Assembly (NCBI RefSeq): GCF_000423425.1
Contig: NZ_AUHY01000004.1
Span: 16,014 to 80,013, forward strand
Direction: 5' to 3'
Source of the DNA: Meiothermus rufus DSM 22234
GTDB lineage: Bacteria > Deinococcota > Deinococci > Deinococcales > Thermaceae
Length of the DNA: 64,000 bases
Shown piece by piece: positions 9,142-17,840 of this stretch. The position numbers and the translations under genes are program-made. The notes under the pieces were generated by a model. The model was not told where the DNA came from, searched no databases, and saw nothing but the letters and a program-made list of their open reading frames with translations. Positions within the stretch are counted from its first letter, which is position 1. Every line of letters begins with the position of its first letter.

Positions 9142-10017
9142 ATGGCCTACAAGGACTACTACAAAATTCTAGGGGTAGCCAAAAACGCCTCGGAAGAGGA
9201 GATCAAAAAGGCCTTCCGACGGCTGGCCCGCAAGTACCACCCCGACGTGAACAAAGAGCCGGGGGCCGAGGAGAAATTCAAGGAGATCAACGAGGCCTAC
9301 ACGGTTCTTTCCGACCCAGAAAAGCGCCGGTTCTACGACACCTACGGCACGTCGGTGGGGAGTGGCCATTGGCAGGGCCCCCCTCCAGGCCAGGGAGGGT
9401 TTGGCGGTTTCAGCGGCAATGCGGGGGATTTCTCCGATTTCTTCCAACAGCTCTTTGGCCACTTTGCGGGAAGGGGCGGGTTTGGCGACCTGTTCGAAGA
9501 AACCGCCCGCCCAGGTCCACGCCGGGTGGCCCGCGACCTCGAGGCTGAGCTACCCTTGAGCCTGGAGGAGGCCTACCGCGGGGGCGAAAAAACCATCTCG
9601 GTAGGCGCAGAACGCCTTACCGTGCGGATTCCCCCTGGGGTGCGGGAAGGGCAGAAAATCCGCCTGGCGGGCAAAGGGCGGGGCGGAGGAGATTTGTATC
9701 TACAGGTGCGGTTGCAGCCCCATCCGCAGATGCGCCTCGAGGGCGACGACCTCTACTCGGTGGTAGAGGTGCCGGCCCCTATTGCCGTACTGGGGGGCAA
9801 GGTGCGGGTACAAACCCTCGATGGACCCGTAGAGCTTACCATCCCCAAAGGCACCCAGGCTGGCCGTAAGCTGCGCCTGGTGGGCAAGGGCTGGCCCCGC
9901 AAGGATGGCCGCCGGGGCGACCAGTACGCCGAGGTTCGCGTCGTTATCCCTACCCATCCCAGCCCAGAGGAAGAGCGCTTATATGGCGAGCTAGCCCGGT
10001 TGCTTAAGGTACCCTAG
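9142..10017 (+). CDS. dnaJ: DnaJ co-chaperone without zinc finger
   Basis: 291 residues. J domain at 1-70 with the HPD motif ('[10 protein letters not shown]'), Gly/Phe-rich stretch (about 75-115), then two beta-sandwich substrate domains. The four CxxCxGxG repeats of class I DnaJ are absent, as in the known short DnaJ of Thermus thermophilus. It delivers substrates to DnaK and stimulates its ATPase. In T. thermophilus dnaJ is followed by dafA and clpB; here the next gene is a convergent MFS carrier whose end overlaps dnaJ by 14 bases, so those genes are missing from this place. Confidence 0.95.
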   Translation: MAYKDYYKILGVAKNASEEEIKKAFRRLARKYHPDVNKEPGAEEKFKEINEAYTVLSDPEKRRFYDTYGTSVGSGHWQGPPPGQGGFGGFSGNAGDFSDFFQQLFGHFAGRGGFGDLFEETARPGPRRVARDLEAELPLSLEEAYRGGEKTISVGAERLTVRIPPGVREGQKIRLAGKGRGGGDLYLQVRLQPHPQMRLEGDDLYSVVEVPAPIAVLGGKVRVQTLDGPVELTIPKGTQAGRKLRLVGKGWPRKDGRRGDQYAEVRVVIPTHPSPEEERLYGELARLLKVP

Positions 10018-11203
10018 GCCCATTCCAGCTCCGCTCTACCACGTTCGAAAGCAGCCAAGCCCCCAAGCCAAAAACCCCCGCCTGGGCAATCCAGCCCAGG
10101 GCGTAATTTTGGCTCAGGTCCACCAACAGGCCAAACAGGGGCGGGGCCGCAGCGATGCCGATGGAGGTAAAAACCAGGCCAAACCCCACTACCCGACCCT
10201 CCCAGCCTGGGGGTGAAAGCTCGGTAAGCAAGGAAAAGTGCAGACCCTGCCAACCTAGCGCGGTAGCCCCGTAAAGCACCACGACCAGGCCCTTGAGCCA
10301 CAAGGGGGTGCCCAAAGGGAGCCAGGCCAGCAGCAGCGCGCTGAGGCTAGCTAGGCCCACCATCATCACCAAAAGCGGTTTGCGCGCTCCCCCCAGCCGG
10401 TCGGAAAGCCACGACCAGAACACCCGGCTAAAGGCCCCGGCAAACTGGGCTAAGGTCAGAAGGGCTGCCCCGGTCAGCTCGGGAACCCCATAGCGCTCCT
10501 TGAGGTAGAGGATGAGGTAGGTGATCATCACAAACTGGCCCGTAGGCAAGGTTACTCCCGCCACCGCTGCCAACAGGATGTTCCGCTCGCGCAACACCTG
10601 CCGCAGGGTGGGGCGCTGGGCAGGGCTATGGGGCTGGGCACGAGGCAGCAGGCTTTCGTAATAGAGCCGAGCAGCTATCCAGGCTGCCAGCACCGCCAGC
10701 AAGGCCGCGGCCAGCGAGGCCCAGCGCCAACCAGCCACATAAGCCACCGCGGGCAAAACCATGGCCGCTAACGCTCCCCCCAAAGGAACCGACATCTGCC
10801 GCAAGCCAATCACCAAGCCGCGTCGCTCAGGGGGAAACGACTGGGCTACCGCCTGCGAGCCAGCCGGGGTAGCCGAAGCCACCACCAGGCCCAGCAAAAA
10901 AAGGAAGGGGATAAACACCCAAGCGCTACGGGCCAGCAGGGCAATGGCCACAGCTAAGGCCGCCCCCGAAAGCGTGCCGGCAATCATCACGGTGCGGCTA
11001 CCCAGCCGGTCGGTAAACCAGCCCGAAGGCAAGGCCCCTAGCATAGTACCCAGGTAGATGTAGGTATTGAGCAGACCCACCGCCGCCAGGGAAAGCCCTA
11101 GATCGGCGCGGATATAGGGAGCCAGGGTGGGGTAGGCCTGTCCAATGAGGGATACGGCGGTTCCTGCAGTCATGGCAGCGAGGAGGACAGCCCAAGGCGA
11201 CAT
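10004..11203 (-). CDS. MFS transporter
   Basis: 399 residues, 12 predicted membrane segments. The loop between segments 2 and 3 carries the MFS signature ('[14 protein letters not shown]'), repeated in degenerate form near 270 ('[13 protein letters not shown]'). Shape and length fit nitrate/organic-anion or multidrug branches of the major facilitator superfamily; the substrate cannot be read from sequence. A -10 box TAGCCT (minus strand, 11213-11218) lies nine bases before the ATG at 11203, supporting this start. It is divergent from the isomerase-like gene and convergent with dnaJ. Confidence 0.85.
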   Translation of the reverse strand: MSPWAVLLAAMTAGTAVSLIGQAYPTLAPYIRADLGLSLAAVGLLNTYIYLGTMLGALPSGWFTDRLGSRTVMIAGTLSGAALAVAIALLARSAWVFIPFLFLLGLVVASATPAGSQAVAQSFPPERRGLVIGLRQMSVPLGGALAAMVLPAVAYVAGWRWASLAAALLAVLAAWIAARLYYESLLPRAQPHSPAQRPTLRQVLRERNILLAAVAGVTLPTGQFVMITYLILYLKERYGVPELTGAALLTLAQFAGAFSRVFWSWLSDRLGGARKPLLVMMVGLASLSALLLAWLPLGTPLWLKGLVVVLYGATALGWQGLHFSLLTELSPPGWEGRVVGFGLVFTSIGIAAAPPLFGLLVDLSQNYALGWIAQAGVFGLGAWLLSNVVERSWNGPRVP

Positions 11204-11248
11204 GCGAGCTCTAGGCTACCGCAAAACCCTTTGGGCTCCCAGGGCAGG

Positions 11249-11254
11249 TAAACT
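11249..11254 (+). promoter_or_regulatory. Leaderless -10 box of the phosphosugar isomerase-like gene
   Basis: TAAACT seven bases before the ATG at 11262. It decides between this ATG and upstream in-frame ATGs at 11145 and 11202, which would lie upstream of the promoter. Confidence 0.5.
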
Positions 11255-11261
11255 AGGCTGG

Positions 11262-12149
11262 ATGCGCGACCTCGATGCTCAGGAAACCTATCTAGCCGAC
11301 CGTCTGGGTCTGGCCCTCGACCTGCGTGATCTGGTGGGCAGCGGGCCAGTGCCCCAAGGCCCATATGCCCCACCGTATGGGGTGGTGGGGTTTGGCGAGG
11401 GCTGGTGGGCCGCGCAGCTTGCCCGCGACTTCGCCCCGGAGTTCACCGCCCGGGGCACCCAGTTCGTCCTCGAGGGCGGCTACGATTTTGGCCGCGCTGC
11501 CGGGGCTGGGCTTTATGCCGCCTTGGGCCAGAGCGAGGTCGTGCGCCTGGGCTTCCAGGAAAACGTCGAGGTGGAGGTGCCCTCCCACCCTCTTTCCGCC
11601 TACCGCTACCTGCGCTTTTTACTGCTGGCCACCCAGCAGCCCGAGGCGCTGGCCCGCATCGACCGGGCCTTGCTGCTGGAACGGGAGCGGTTACGTCCCG
11701 AGGTGAGTCTGGACAAAAACCCCGCTAAGTTCCTGGCCTATACCCTGCTCGAGCGCACCCCTTTGTGGGTGGTGCCCGAGCACTACCCCGGCCTGGCCCA
11801 GGCTCTCCAGCAGACCTTTGCCCGTATCGGCAAAAGCCTCTCTCTTACGCCCCCACCCTCGGCCCTGGAGTTTTTTGTGACCGGCCTCGAGGCCCGCCAC
11901 GAACAGGGCGACCCCATCGCCGCGGTTATTCTAGGAGAAGGTGAGAGCCAAGCCTATGCCCAGGAAATCCTGGAAAGCCGAGTAGACACCCTCATCGAGC
12001 TGCCCGAACCCGAGGCTGAAGGCACCCTGGCCAAAGCCCTCTGCTACTGGTACCGCATCGCCTGGACCAGCTACTACCTGGCCCTCTTGTATGGCGTAGA
12101 GCCAGGCGACTGGGAGGTGCTGCACAACCTGCGCCGGGCCGCTGGATGA
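11262..12149 (+). CDS. SIS-type phosphosugar isomerase-like protein (PGI/PMI family)
   Basis: 295 residues beginning MRDLDAQETY. The C-terminal half resembles the C-terminal domain of bifunctional phosphoglucose/phosphomannose isomerases ('FFVTGLEARHEQGDPIAAVI', 'KALCYWYRIAWTSYYLALLY'). Thermus encodes a comparable glucose-6-phosphate isomerase-like protein. The N-terminal sugar-phosphate-binding SIS half lacks clear serine/threonine-rich phosphate loops, so whether it is catalytic is uncertain. The start at 11262 is chosen from the -10 box just upstream. Neighbours are two MFS carriers, which gives no pathway hint. Confidence 0.7.
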   Translation: MRDLDAQETYLADRLGLALDLRDLVGSGPVPQGPYAPPYGVVGFGEGWWAAQLARDFAPEFTARGTQFVLEGGYDFGRAAGAGLYAALGQSEVVRLGFQENVEVEVPSHPLSAYRYLRFLLLATQQPEALARIDRALLLERERLRPEVSLDKNPAKFLAYTLLERTPLWVVPEHYPGLAQALQQTFARIGKSLSLTPPPSALEFFVTGLEARHEQGDPIAAVILGEGESQAYAQEILESRVDTLIELPEPEAEGTLAKALCYWYRIAWTSYYLALLYGVEPGDWEVLHNLRRAAG

Positions 12150-12194
12150 AAGCCAGTGCACCTTAGGCCCGCTAGGCCCGGGATATGCTGAGCT

Positions 12195-13343
12195 GTGCTG
12201 CCGTTTCTCCTTGCTTGGCTTCACGCCACCAACGATCTGTTCGGCGCTTTCCTAACCCCTCTGCTCCCCAAACTCCAGGCCGCCTTTAGCACCAGCTACG
12301 GTGCGGTCTCGCTGCTGGTAGCCCTACAATCCCTCACCGGCAGCCTCTTGCAGCCCTTGGCCGGGCTGGTGGCCGACCGCTACGACCGGCGGGTTCTGGC
12401 CGCCCTAGGCCCCCTGCTGATGGCCATGGGCGGGGGTCTACTGGGCTTCTTCCCCAATCTTTGGGTCGCCGGGGCCATGCTGGCCTTGTCCGGCCTAGGC
12501 TCAGCCCTATTCCACTCAGCAGGCGCAGCCTTGGTCGGCCAGTACGCCGACCCGGCCCGCCGGGGATTCTGGATGAGCTTTTTTGGCACGGGGGGCTATA
12601 TCGGTCTGGCCCTGGGCCCTATCGTCTCGCTAAGTGCGGTCAATCAGTGGGGGCTACCCTCTTTGGCCTGGTTTATCCCCCTGGCCTTGGTACCGGCTTT
12701 TTGGCTGCTGCGCCAGGCTCCCCCAGCCCAGCTACAAACCCGTCCCTCCTCTCTAGCCGACCTAAGGCGGGTCTTCCACGGGCAAGTGGCCCGGTTATGG
12801 GCCGTCTCGACCTTACGCAGCATCGTCTTCATGAGCTTTTCCACCACCATTCCCTTTTGGTTCCACCAGCGGGGTATCCCCGATGGGCAGGTGGCCCTTA
12901 CCCTCTCGGTCTACAGCCTCTCAGCCACGGCGGGTGCCTTCCTGGGCGGGACCCTCTCCGACCGTTTGGGTCGGCGCAACGTGCTGGTAGGCACCATGGT
13001 CTTTGCCATTCCGCTTTACCTGGCGCTATTGCTCCTGCCACCGGAAAACTGGCTTTACGTGGGGCTGCTGGCCCTTACCGGGGCGCTGATGAACGCCGGG
13101 GTGCCGGTGGCGGTAGCCATGGCCCAGGAGCATGAGCCCAGCCAGATGGCCACTGTCTCGGGGCTTCTGATGGGCTTCACCTGGGGCTTTGCTGGGCTCT
13201 TGTATGGGGTCGTGGGGCCCCTTATCGAACGCTTTGGGGTGCTCGAGAGCCTGAGCGTGCTAGGCCTGCTGCTTATTCCAGCCCTTACCCTGTCGCTGGC
13301 GGTGCGCGAGGCCAACCCTCGCTTGGCAGGCAAGGGTACCTGA
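12195..13343 (+). CDS. MFS transporter, fosmidomycin-resistance-like
   Basis: 382 residues, about 12 membrane segments. The N-terminus 'LHATNDLFGAFLTPLLPKLQ' and 'GLGSALFHSAGAALVGQYAD' are typical of the Fsr/fosmidomycin-resistance branch of MFS exporters (H-x-x-N-D near the start and FHPxA-like FHSAGA). Loop 2-3 carries 'GLVADRYDRRVL'. The likely start is GTG at 12195, five bases after a TATGCT -10 box. Likely an efflux carrier of small molecules; substrate unknown. Confidence 0.8.
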   Translation: MLPFLLAWLHATNDLFGAFLTPLLPKLQAAFSTSYGAVSLLVALQSLTGSLLQPLAGLVADRYDRRVLAALGPLLMAMGGGLLGFFPNLWVAGAMLALSGLGSALFHSAGAALVGQYADPARRGFWMSFFGTGGYIGLALGPIVSLSAVNQWGLPSLAWFIPLALVPAFWLLRQAPPAQLQTRPSSLADLRRVFHGQVARLWAVSTLRSIVFMSFSTTIPFWFHQRGIPDGQVALTLSVYSLSATAGAFLGGTLSDRLGRRNVLVGTMVFAIPLYLALLLLPPENWLYVGLLALTGALMNAGVPVAVAMAQEHEPSQMATVSGLLMGFTWGFAGLLYGVVGPLIERFGVLESLSVLGLLLIPALTLSLAVREANPRLAGKGT

Positions 13344-13381
13344 AGCGCAGGCCCCCTATTTCCCCCGCGGCTTTGAGGGAG

Positions 13382-13491
13382 TAGAATAGGGCCAACGTTC
13401 AGAGCGAAGGGGTTGGCCAAGAGGTACTTGCCCGGTGGGTAGGGCCATTCCATAGCCCAAGCCCCATCCCTCACTTGGCCTTACCAAACCC
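13382..13491 (+). promoter_or_regulatory. Promoter and structured leader of the CBS-domain gene
   Basis: -10 box TAGAAT at 13382-13387, giving a leader of about 110 bases. Within it GGGTT-GGCCAAG (13410-13421) can pair with CTTGGCC (13474-13480) and AACCC (13487-13491), closing a region of about 50 bases. The ribosome site GGGAGGTG follows directly. It may be an ordinary folded leader or a regulatory RNA; no known riboswitch was recognised. Confidence 0.35.
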
Positions 13492-13505
13492 TGGGAGGTG
13501 AGCGT

Positions 13506-13943
13506 ATGACCAGCACCGTACGGCAGCTACTCCAAGCCAAGGGCCACCTGGTTCACACCATCCCCGCCGAGGCCACCGTGTTCGAGGCCTTAGAGCGCAT
13601 GGCCGCCTACGATGTGGGCGCTTTGATGGTGGTGGAGGGCAACCAGCTCGTAGGGGTCTTCTCCGAGCGGGACTACGCCCGCAAGATCGTACTGATGGGC
13701 CGCATCTCCAAGGACACCCTGGTGCGGGAGGTTATGACCGACGAATTAGTCACGGTCAGCCCAGAGGCCACCTTGGCCGACTGCATGAACCTGATGACCG
13801 GCCACCGGGTACGCCACCTGCCGGTCATCGACAATGGGCAACTAGTAGGCGTCGTCTCCATTGGGGATGTGGTCAAAGCCATTATGACCCAGCAGGAGTT
13901 TATGATTGCCGAACTCGAGAGCTATATCACCGGCTCGCGCTAA
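13506..13943 (+). CDS. CBS-domain pair protein
   Basis: 145 residues made of two CBS repeats: about 8-65 ('EALERMAAYDVGALMVVEGN', 'GVFSERDYARKI') and about 75-130 ('MTDELVTVSPEATLADCMNL', 'RHLPVIDNGQLVGVVSIGDV'). Such stand-alone pairs bind adenosine nucleotides or similar ligands and regulate partner proteins. No partner gene is adjacent. A GGGAGG ribosome site precedes the ATG. The C-terminus ends four bases into the convergent small membrane protein gene. Confidence 0.93.
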   Translation: MTSTVRQLLQAKGHLVHTIPAEATVFEALERMAAYDVGALMVVEGNQLVGVFSERDYARKIVLMGRISKDTLVREVMTDELVTVSPEATLADCMNLMTGHRVRHLPVIDNGQLVGVVSIGDVVKAIMTQQEFMIAELESYITGSR

Positions 13944-14191
13944 CCCCTGGAAAGGCAAGCAGAAAGCCTCGTAAAACGCCCCAGTAAACCCACCGGGGTC
14001 AGGGCAGCCACCACCCATAAGGGCATTGACCACAACAAAATAAAGCAAGCCACAGCAGGAGATAAAGAGCATTGGCCCAGCCGAAGACCAGCCCGGCCAG
14101 CCATCCACTGCCGGCTTCCCAGTAAAGACCTCCGCACCCCTGGGCCATCAGCCATGGTGTTGAGCAACAGCCGCAATAGGAAGGTCTGCAC
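13940..14191 (-). CDS. Small putative membrane protein, unknown
   Basis: 83 residues from a GTG at 14191, 13 bases after the stop of the upstream gene on the same strand. One hydrophobic stretch is visible at about 45-70 ('SPAVACFILLWSMPLWVVAA'). Codon choice looks like a real gene of this genome (G/C-rich third positions, TAG stop), and it would be the last gene of the rapZ-yvcK cluster. I do not recognise a family. Another frame in the same stretch also has hydrophobic runs, so reality of the gene is uncertain. Confidence 0.4.
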   Translation of the reverse strand: MQTFLLRLLLNTMADGPGVRRSLLGSRQWMAGRAGLRLGQCSLSPAVACFILLWSMPLWVVAALTPVGLLGRFTRLSACLSRG

Positions 14192-14204
14192 CGGCCCAGG
14201 ATAC

Positions 14205-14891
14205 TTAGCGCCGGGGAAAGCGGAAGGCCAGCAGAATAGAAAGAAGCCCCAGGGCTGCGCTCAGAAGGGCCCAGGGCATGCGGTTCTGCACCGCCCGCAC
14301 AGGGGGCAAGACCCCGCTCTGATAGGCCTGGTTTTGGTTGAAGGCCAGCACATCCACCGCCGCGGGAGCCCCCGCCGGGCCCTCGAGCACCCAAGACCCC
14401 CCACCAGGCCGCACCGGGCGGAAGTGCCAGGGAGTAAAGGGGTCGTAGAGGCCCACCGCCACGTAGTAGCCGTAGTCGCCTGGGGGAAGGTTGGCGGCCA
14501 CCTCGAGCCACTCCCCACGCCGGCTCAGAACCACCGGCTGCGCCCGGCCATCGGGGCGGTGCTCCTCGGCTTTCCAACCGGTGAGCAGATAGGCCCAGTT
14601 CCAGCCCTGCCCTGGCGGGGTTTTGAAACCGGCTCCGGGCAATTCTTCCTGGCCGCCTGGCTCGGTGTCGATGTAGATGGCCACCGTGGCCAGGGAAAAA
14701 CCATGGGGTGCATTGGCGGGGTTGGGGTAGCGCTGAAGCCGAACCCGCAGCACCACCTTCTCGCCGCTCTGCAGGGCCTCAAAGCCGGTCAGGTCGGCGA
14801 AGCCTCCCTCGGCATACAAGGCCGCGCGGGGATAGGCATAGGCCAAGCCGTAGTCGTCGCCTATGGGGTCGGTAAAGAGCAGGGGCATCAT
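14205..14891 (-). CDS. Glucodextranase C-terminal-type module protein with C-terminal membrane anchor
   Basis: 228 residues from the ATG at 14891, whose first bases overlap the yvcK stop (ATGA), so translation is coupled. The N-terminus 'LLFTDPIGDDYGLAYAYPRA' is the hallmark of the binding module found at the C-terminus of glucodextranases and pullulanases. It runs to about 200 and is followed by a hydrophobic helix ('WALLSAALGLLSILLAF') and FRFPRR. No N-terminal signal peptide is visible in this frame, although the module is normally outside the cell. Likely a membrane-attached carbohydrate- or wall-related protein linked to YvcK; function unknown. Confidence 0.7.
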   Translation of the reverse strand: MMPLLFTDPIGDDYGLAYAYPRAALYAEGGFADLTGFEALQSGEKVVLRVRLQRYPNPANAPHGFSLATVAIYIDTEPGGQEELPGAGFKTPPGQGWNWAYLLTGWKAEEHRPDGRAQPVVLSRRGEWLEVAANLPPGDYGYYVAVGLYDPFTPWHFRPVRPGGGSWVLEGPAGAPAAVDVLAFNQNQAYQSGVLPPVRAVQNRMPWALLSAALGLLSILLAFRFPRR

Positions 14892-16231
14892 AGTAGCGAG
14901 CGCGGTTGGCACAAGGCCATAAGAGCCCGAACCAGCCGGCTGGGGTCGTGCTGGGCCTGACCGGGCTCGAGGAAATCGTCGGCCACAATCCGCACCCCTA
15001 GCCCCCTGAAGCGCTCGGGATTGAAGCGCACCGGCTGCTGGCCTTCCGCCTGGTAACGCTTGAGCACCCCTATAGGGATGGGCGCGTTGTTCACCAGCAC
15101 CACACCAGGCCTACGCCCCAGGTGCTGCTCGATGGCCCGGAGGTGGTCGAAGGCATCCATACCCTCGGTCTCGCCCCGTTCGCTCATGATGTTGACGATG
15201 TAGACCAGCTTGGCCTGGGAAAGCTGAATGGCGGTCTGGATGCCCTTAGGCAGAAAACTGGGAATCACACTGGAGTACAGGCTACCCGGCCCTAGCACAA
15301 TCATCTCGGCTTTTTGCAGGGCCTCTATCGCCTCGGGCATGGCCGCCACATCCATAGGCGCTAGGCCCACCTTGAAGATGCGACCCTTCCGCTCGCGCAA
15401 AGCGGTCTCACCCTCCACCCGGCTGCCGTCGTCGCGTTCGGCCCAGAGCCGGGCTGCTTCGTAGGTCGCGGGCCAGACCGCCCCCCGCAAGCGCAACACC
15501 TGGTTAGCCTGACGTATGGCCTCAGCAAAATCCTGGTGAAGCTCGGCAAGCGAGACCAGCATCAGGTTGCCGAAGGTGTGACCAGCCAGCTCACCGCCCC
15601 GCTGGAAGCGGTACTTCATCAGGTCGGGTAGGCCCCCGGCGTCGGACAAAGCCGCCAGGCAGTCCACCAGGTCGCCCACCGCCGGCACACCGAACGAAAC
15701 CCGCAAGCGGCCTGTGGAACCCCCATCGTCGGTAACGGCCACAATCGCCGTGGTGTTGGCGGTCTCCTGCTTAAGCCCGAGAAGCACCCTCGAGAGCCCC
15801 GTCCCACCCCCCAAAGCCACGATGCGTGGGCCGGCCTCGAGCCGGCGGCGGATATAGACCTGCTTGGAGACCAAGGCAGGATCGGTGAAGGTCGAAAGCA
15901 GGCTGCGGTTCATGGCCCGCAGGCCCAGCAGGAAAAGCAGTACCCCCAGCCCCAGCCACACCGACCCCGAGAGCCACATGGGTACGGCCCAAGGCCCAGT
16001 CCAGCGAACCACCTGTAAAAACCAACCCCACAAGGGGGTGTGCCAGGAAAAGTGCACCACCCCTACGAACATGGCCAGCAGCCCCAGGAAGGCCAGCAGG
16101 GCGTAGCGCTTGACCCGCATTCCCGGCAAAAGCCAGCGGAGCAGGCTAAAGAAGCGGTCGTCAGCAGGGCTGGCTCGCAGGCCCTGAAGCAAGCTGCGCA
16201 GGCTTAGCGGTTTGGCCTTATTCCCGATCAC
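14888..16231 (-). CDS. yvcK: YvcK/GlmR (CofD-like) protein with membrane N-terminus
   Basis: 447 residues. Two hydrophobic segments at about 42-62 and 82-104 precede the CofD-like fold, which starts 'RIVALGGGTGLSRVLLGLKQ' and contains 'AVTDDGGSTGRLR', 'GDLVDCLAAL' and 'GHTFGNLMLVSLAELH'. YvcK homologues bind UDP-sugars and steer carbon into cell-wall precursors during growth on gluconeogenic sources (known in Bacillus). The extra membrane part differs from the soluble Bacillus protein. Probable GTG start, 11 bases after the rapZ stop; the next gene is coupled through ATGA. Confidence 0.92.
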   Translation of the reverse strand: MIGNKAKPLSLRSLLQGLRASPADDRFFSLLRWLLPGMRVKRYALLAFLGLLAMFVGVVHFSWHTPLWGWFLQVVRWTGPWAVPMWLSGSVWLGLGVLLFLLGLRAMNRSLLSTFTDPALVSKQVYIRRRLEAGPRIVALGGGTGLSRVLLGLKQETANTTAIVAVTDDGGSTGRLRVSFGVPAVGDLVDCLAALSDAGGLPDLMKYRFQRGGELAGHTFGNLMLVSLAELHQDFAEAIRQANQVLRLRGAVWPATYEAARLWAERDDGSRVEGETALRERKGRIFKVGLAPMDVAAMPEAIEALQKAEMIVLGPGSLYSSVIPSFLPKGIQTAIQLSQAKLVYIVNIMSERGETEGMDAFDHLRAIEQHLGRRPGVVLVNNAPIPIGVLKRYQAEGQQPVRFNPERFRGLGVRIVADDFLEPGQAQHDPSRLVRALMALCQPRSLL

Positions 16232-16242
16232 GCCTTCGCCTC

Positions 16243-17073
16243 TCAGAGCACCATGGCTTTTTCCAGATCGCGGTGCTCGAGCTCTACCCGAAAGCGGCTG
16301 GAAAGCTCCTGGGCCAGCCGCTCAGCCACCGCCACACTGCGATGCTGCCCGCCGGTACAGCCAATAGCCACGGTATAAGCCGCCCGCCCGCTCTGGCGGG
16401 CTGCTTCCGCGGAAAGGCCGATGGTGGCCAGCAGGCTTCTGTACAAGGGCTCCTGGTTTTTATCCGAAAAAACGTAGGCGGCCACCTCGGGGTCGGTACC
16501 GGGGCGGGCCTTGAACCGTGGGTCGTAGTGGGGGTTGGGCAAAGCCCGCACGTCCAAAACCAAATCAGCGTCCTGGGGCGGCCCCCACTTGAAGCCAAAG
16601 GAGAACAGGCGCAACAAAAAGCTCTCCTCCTCGCCCAAAGCAGCCTCGAGGGCCTCCTTGAGCTGGCGCGGGGTGCGTTCAGAGGTGTCGATCACCAGAT
16701 CGGCCCGGTCGCGCAAGGGGGCCAGGGCCAGCCGCTCCTGCTCGATATCACGCAGCAGGTTGCCCATGCCCAAGGGGTGTAGCCGGCGGGAGAGGTTGTA
16801 GCGCTTGAGCAAGACATCGGTTTTGGCCTCGAGGTAGATGATGAAGGGCCTAAGGGCCAAAAGCACCACCTCCACCTCGCCCAACAGCGCACCGGCGCGG
16901 ATATCTATCACCACCACCACCTTGTGAATGCCTTGCTGCTCCACCGTGCGCAACAGCTCGCTCCAGAGTTGGGGAGGCAGGTTGTCTACGGAAAAGTAGC
17001 CCAGATCCTCCAGGGCCATGCGGGCCGAGGTCAGGCCAGCCCCGCTCTGTCCGCTAAGCACTACAAACCGCAT
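16243..17073 (-). CDS. rapZ: RapZ/YvcJ-family protein with altered Walker A
   Basis: 276 residues, full family length. 'LEDLGYFSVDNLPPQLW' near the N-terminus, 'FEFGFK'-type 'LLRLFSFGFKWGPPQDADLV' in the middle and 'VAIGCTGGQHRSVAVAERLA' near the C-terminus identify the family. RapZ binds nucleotides and, in E. coli, a small RNA controlling glmS; in Firmicutes the gene pairs with yvcK, as here. The usual GxSGAGKS P-loop reads G-Q-S-G-A-G-L-T (residues 8-15): the lysine is replaced by leucine (codon CTG), so ATP/GTP hydrolysis is doubtful. Confidence 0.95.
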   Translation of the reverse strand: MRFVVLSGQSGAGLTSARMALEDLGYFSVDNLPPQLWSELLRTVEQQGIHKVVVVIDIRAGALLGEVEVVLLALRPFIIYLEAKTDVLLKRYNLSRRLHPLGMGNLLRDIEQERLALAPLRDRADLVIDTSERTPRQLKEALEAALGEEESFLLRLFSFGFKWGPPQDADLVLDVRALPNPHYDPRFKARPGTDPEVAAYVFSDKNQEPLYRSLLATIGLSAEAARQSGRAAYTVAIGCTGGQHRSVAVAERLAQELSSRFRVELEHRDLEKAMVL

Positions 17074-17094
17074 GGCTACTCAAACCCGCTTCCC

Positions 17095-17100
17095 AGTATA
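17095..17100 (-). promoter_or_regulatory. rapZ-yvcK cluster -10 box
   Basis: TATACT on the minus strand, 21 bases upstream of the rapZ ATG. No good -35 box at 17 bases. Confidence 0.45.
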
Positions 17101-17212
17101 CCCACCACAAAAAAACACCCGGGTTCAACCGAGCGGGTTACCATCCTCTTGTGGGGCTATGGTTTTGCGACAGCATACCCCTGGACAATGCCCCCGCTTT
17201 GCGCCAGACAGG

Positions 17213-17704
17213 CTAGTGAATCTCTAATAGCTCCACGTCAAAGATAAGGGCCGAGTTGGGCGGGATGCTGGGGCTGGGGCTACGCTCACCGTAGGCCAAA
17301 GAGGCCGGAATGTACAGGCGGCGCTGACCCCCTACGCGCATACCCACGATACCCGAGTCCCAACCAGGGATGACCTGGCCCGCCCCCAAGGTGAACGCAA
17401 AGGGGGTGCGGCCCGGCTGGCAAGAGGTGTCGAACTGCTGGCCGTTGACCAGCCGCCCGATATAGTGGACCCGCACCGTATTTGAAGTAATGGCTTGAGG
17501 GCCGCTGCCTTCCTTGAGGTCCTCGAGGCGCAAGGCCGCGATACTCTCGTTGGTTAGGCCCCTCGCCGGCGCGGGCGGGTTGTTGCATAGGCTGCTGCCA
17601 GCCCCTGCCGTCTGGCCCCCCTGGCGCTGTGCCAAGAGCCAGTACGCCCCCACCCCTAGCAAGGCCAGTACCGCCACCACAACAAGAAGAAGGTTTCGCC
17701 TCAT
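17213..17704 (-). CDS. FKBP-type peptidyl-prolyl isomerase, exported or membrane-anchored
   Basis: 163 residues from the ATG at 17704. N-terminal hydrophobic segment 'LLLVVVAVLALLGVGAYWLL' (signal anchor), then the FKBP fold with 'VRVHYIGRLVNGQQFDTS', 'GAGQVIPGWDSGIVGMRVGG' and the 'LIFDVELLEI' end. It speeds prolyl bond isomerisation during folding outside the membrane. TACAAT on the minus strand (17715-17720) lies ten bases before this ATG, which excludes the longer frame reaching 17812. Confidence 0.9.
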   Translation of the reverse strand: MRRNLLLVVVAVLALLGVGAYWLLAQRQGGQTAGAGSSLCNNPPAPARGLTNESIAALRLEDLKEGSGPQAITSNTVRVHYIGRLVNGQQFDTSCQPGRTPFAFTLGAGQVIPGWDSGIVGMRVGGQRRLYIPASLAYGERSPSPSIPPNSALIFDVELLEIH

Positions 17705-17840
17705 ACCGCCGCCCATTGTACAGACCCTGACGCAGACCCACCGCGCCGTTACGCCCAAGAAAGCCCATCCAGGGCTGGTTTGGCAGAAGGAAAGGGCCCG
17801 GGGCTGCGGCAAATGTACCTGTGGAGGCGGCGAGGGTTGC

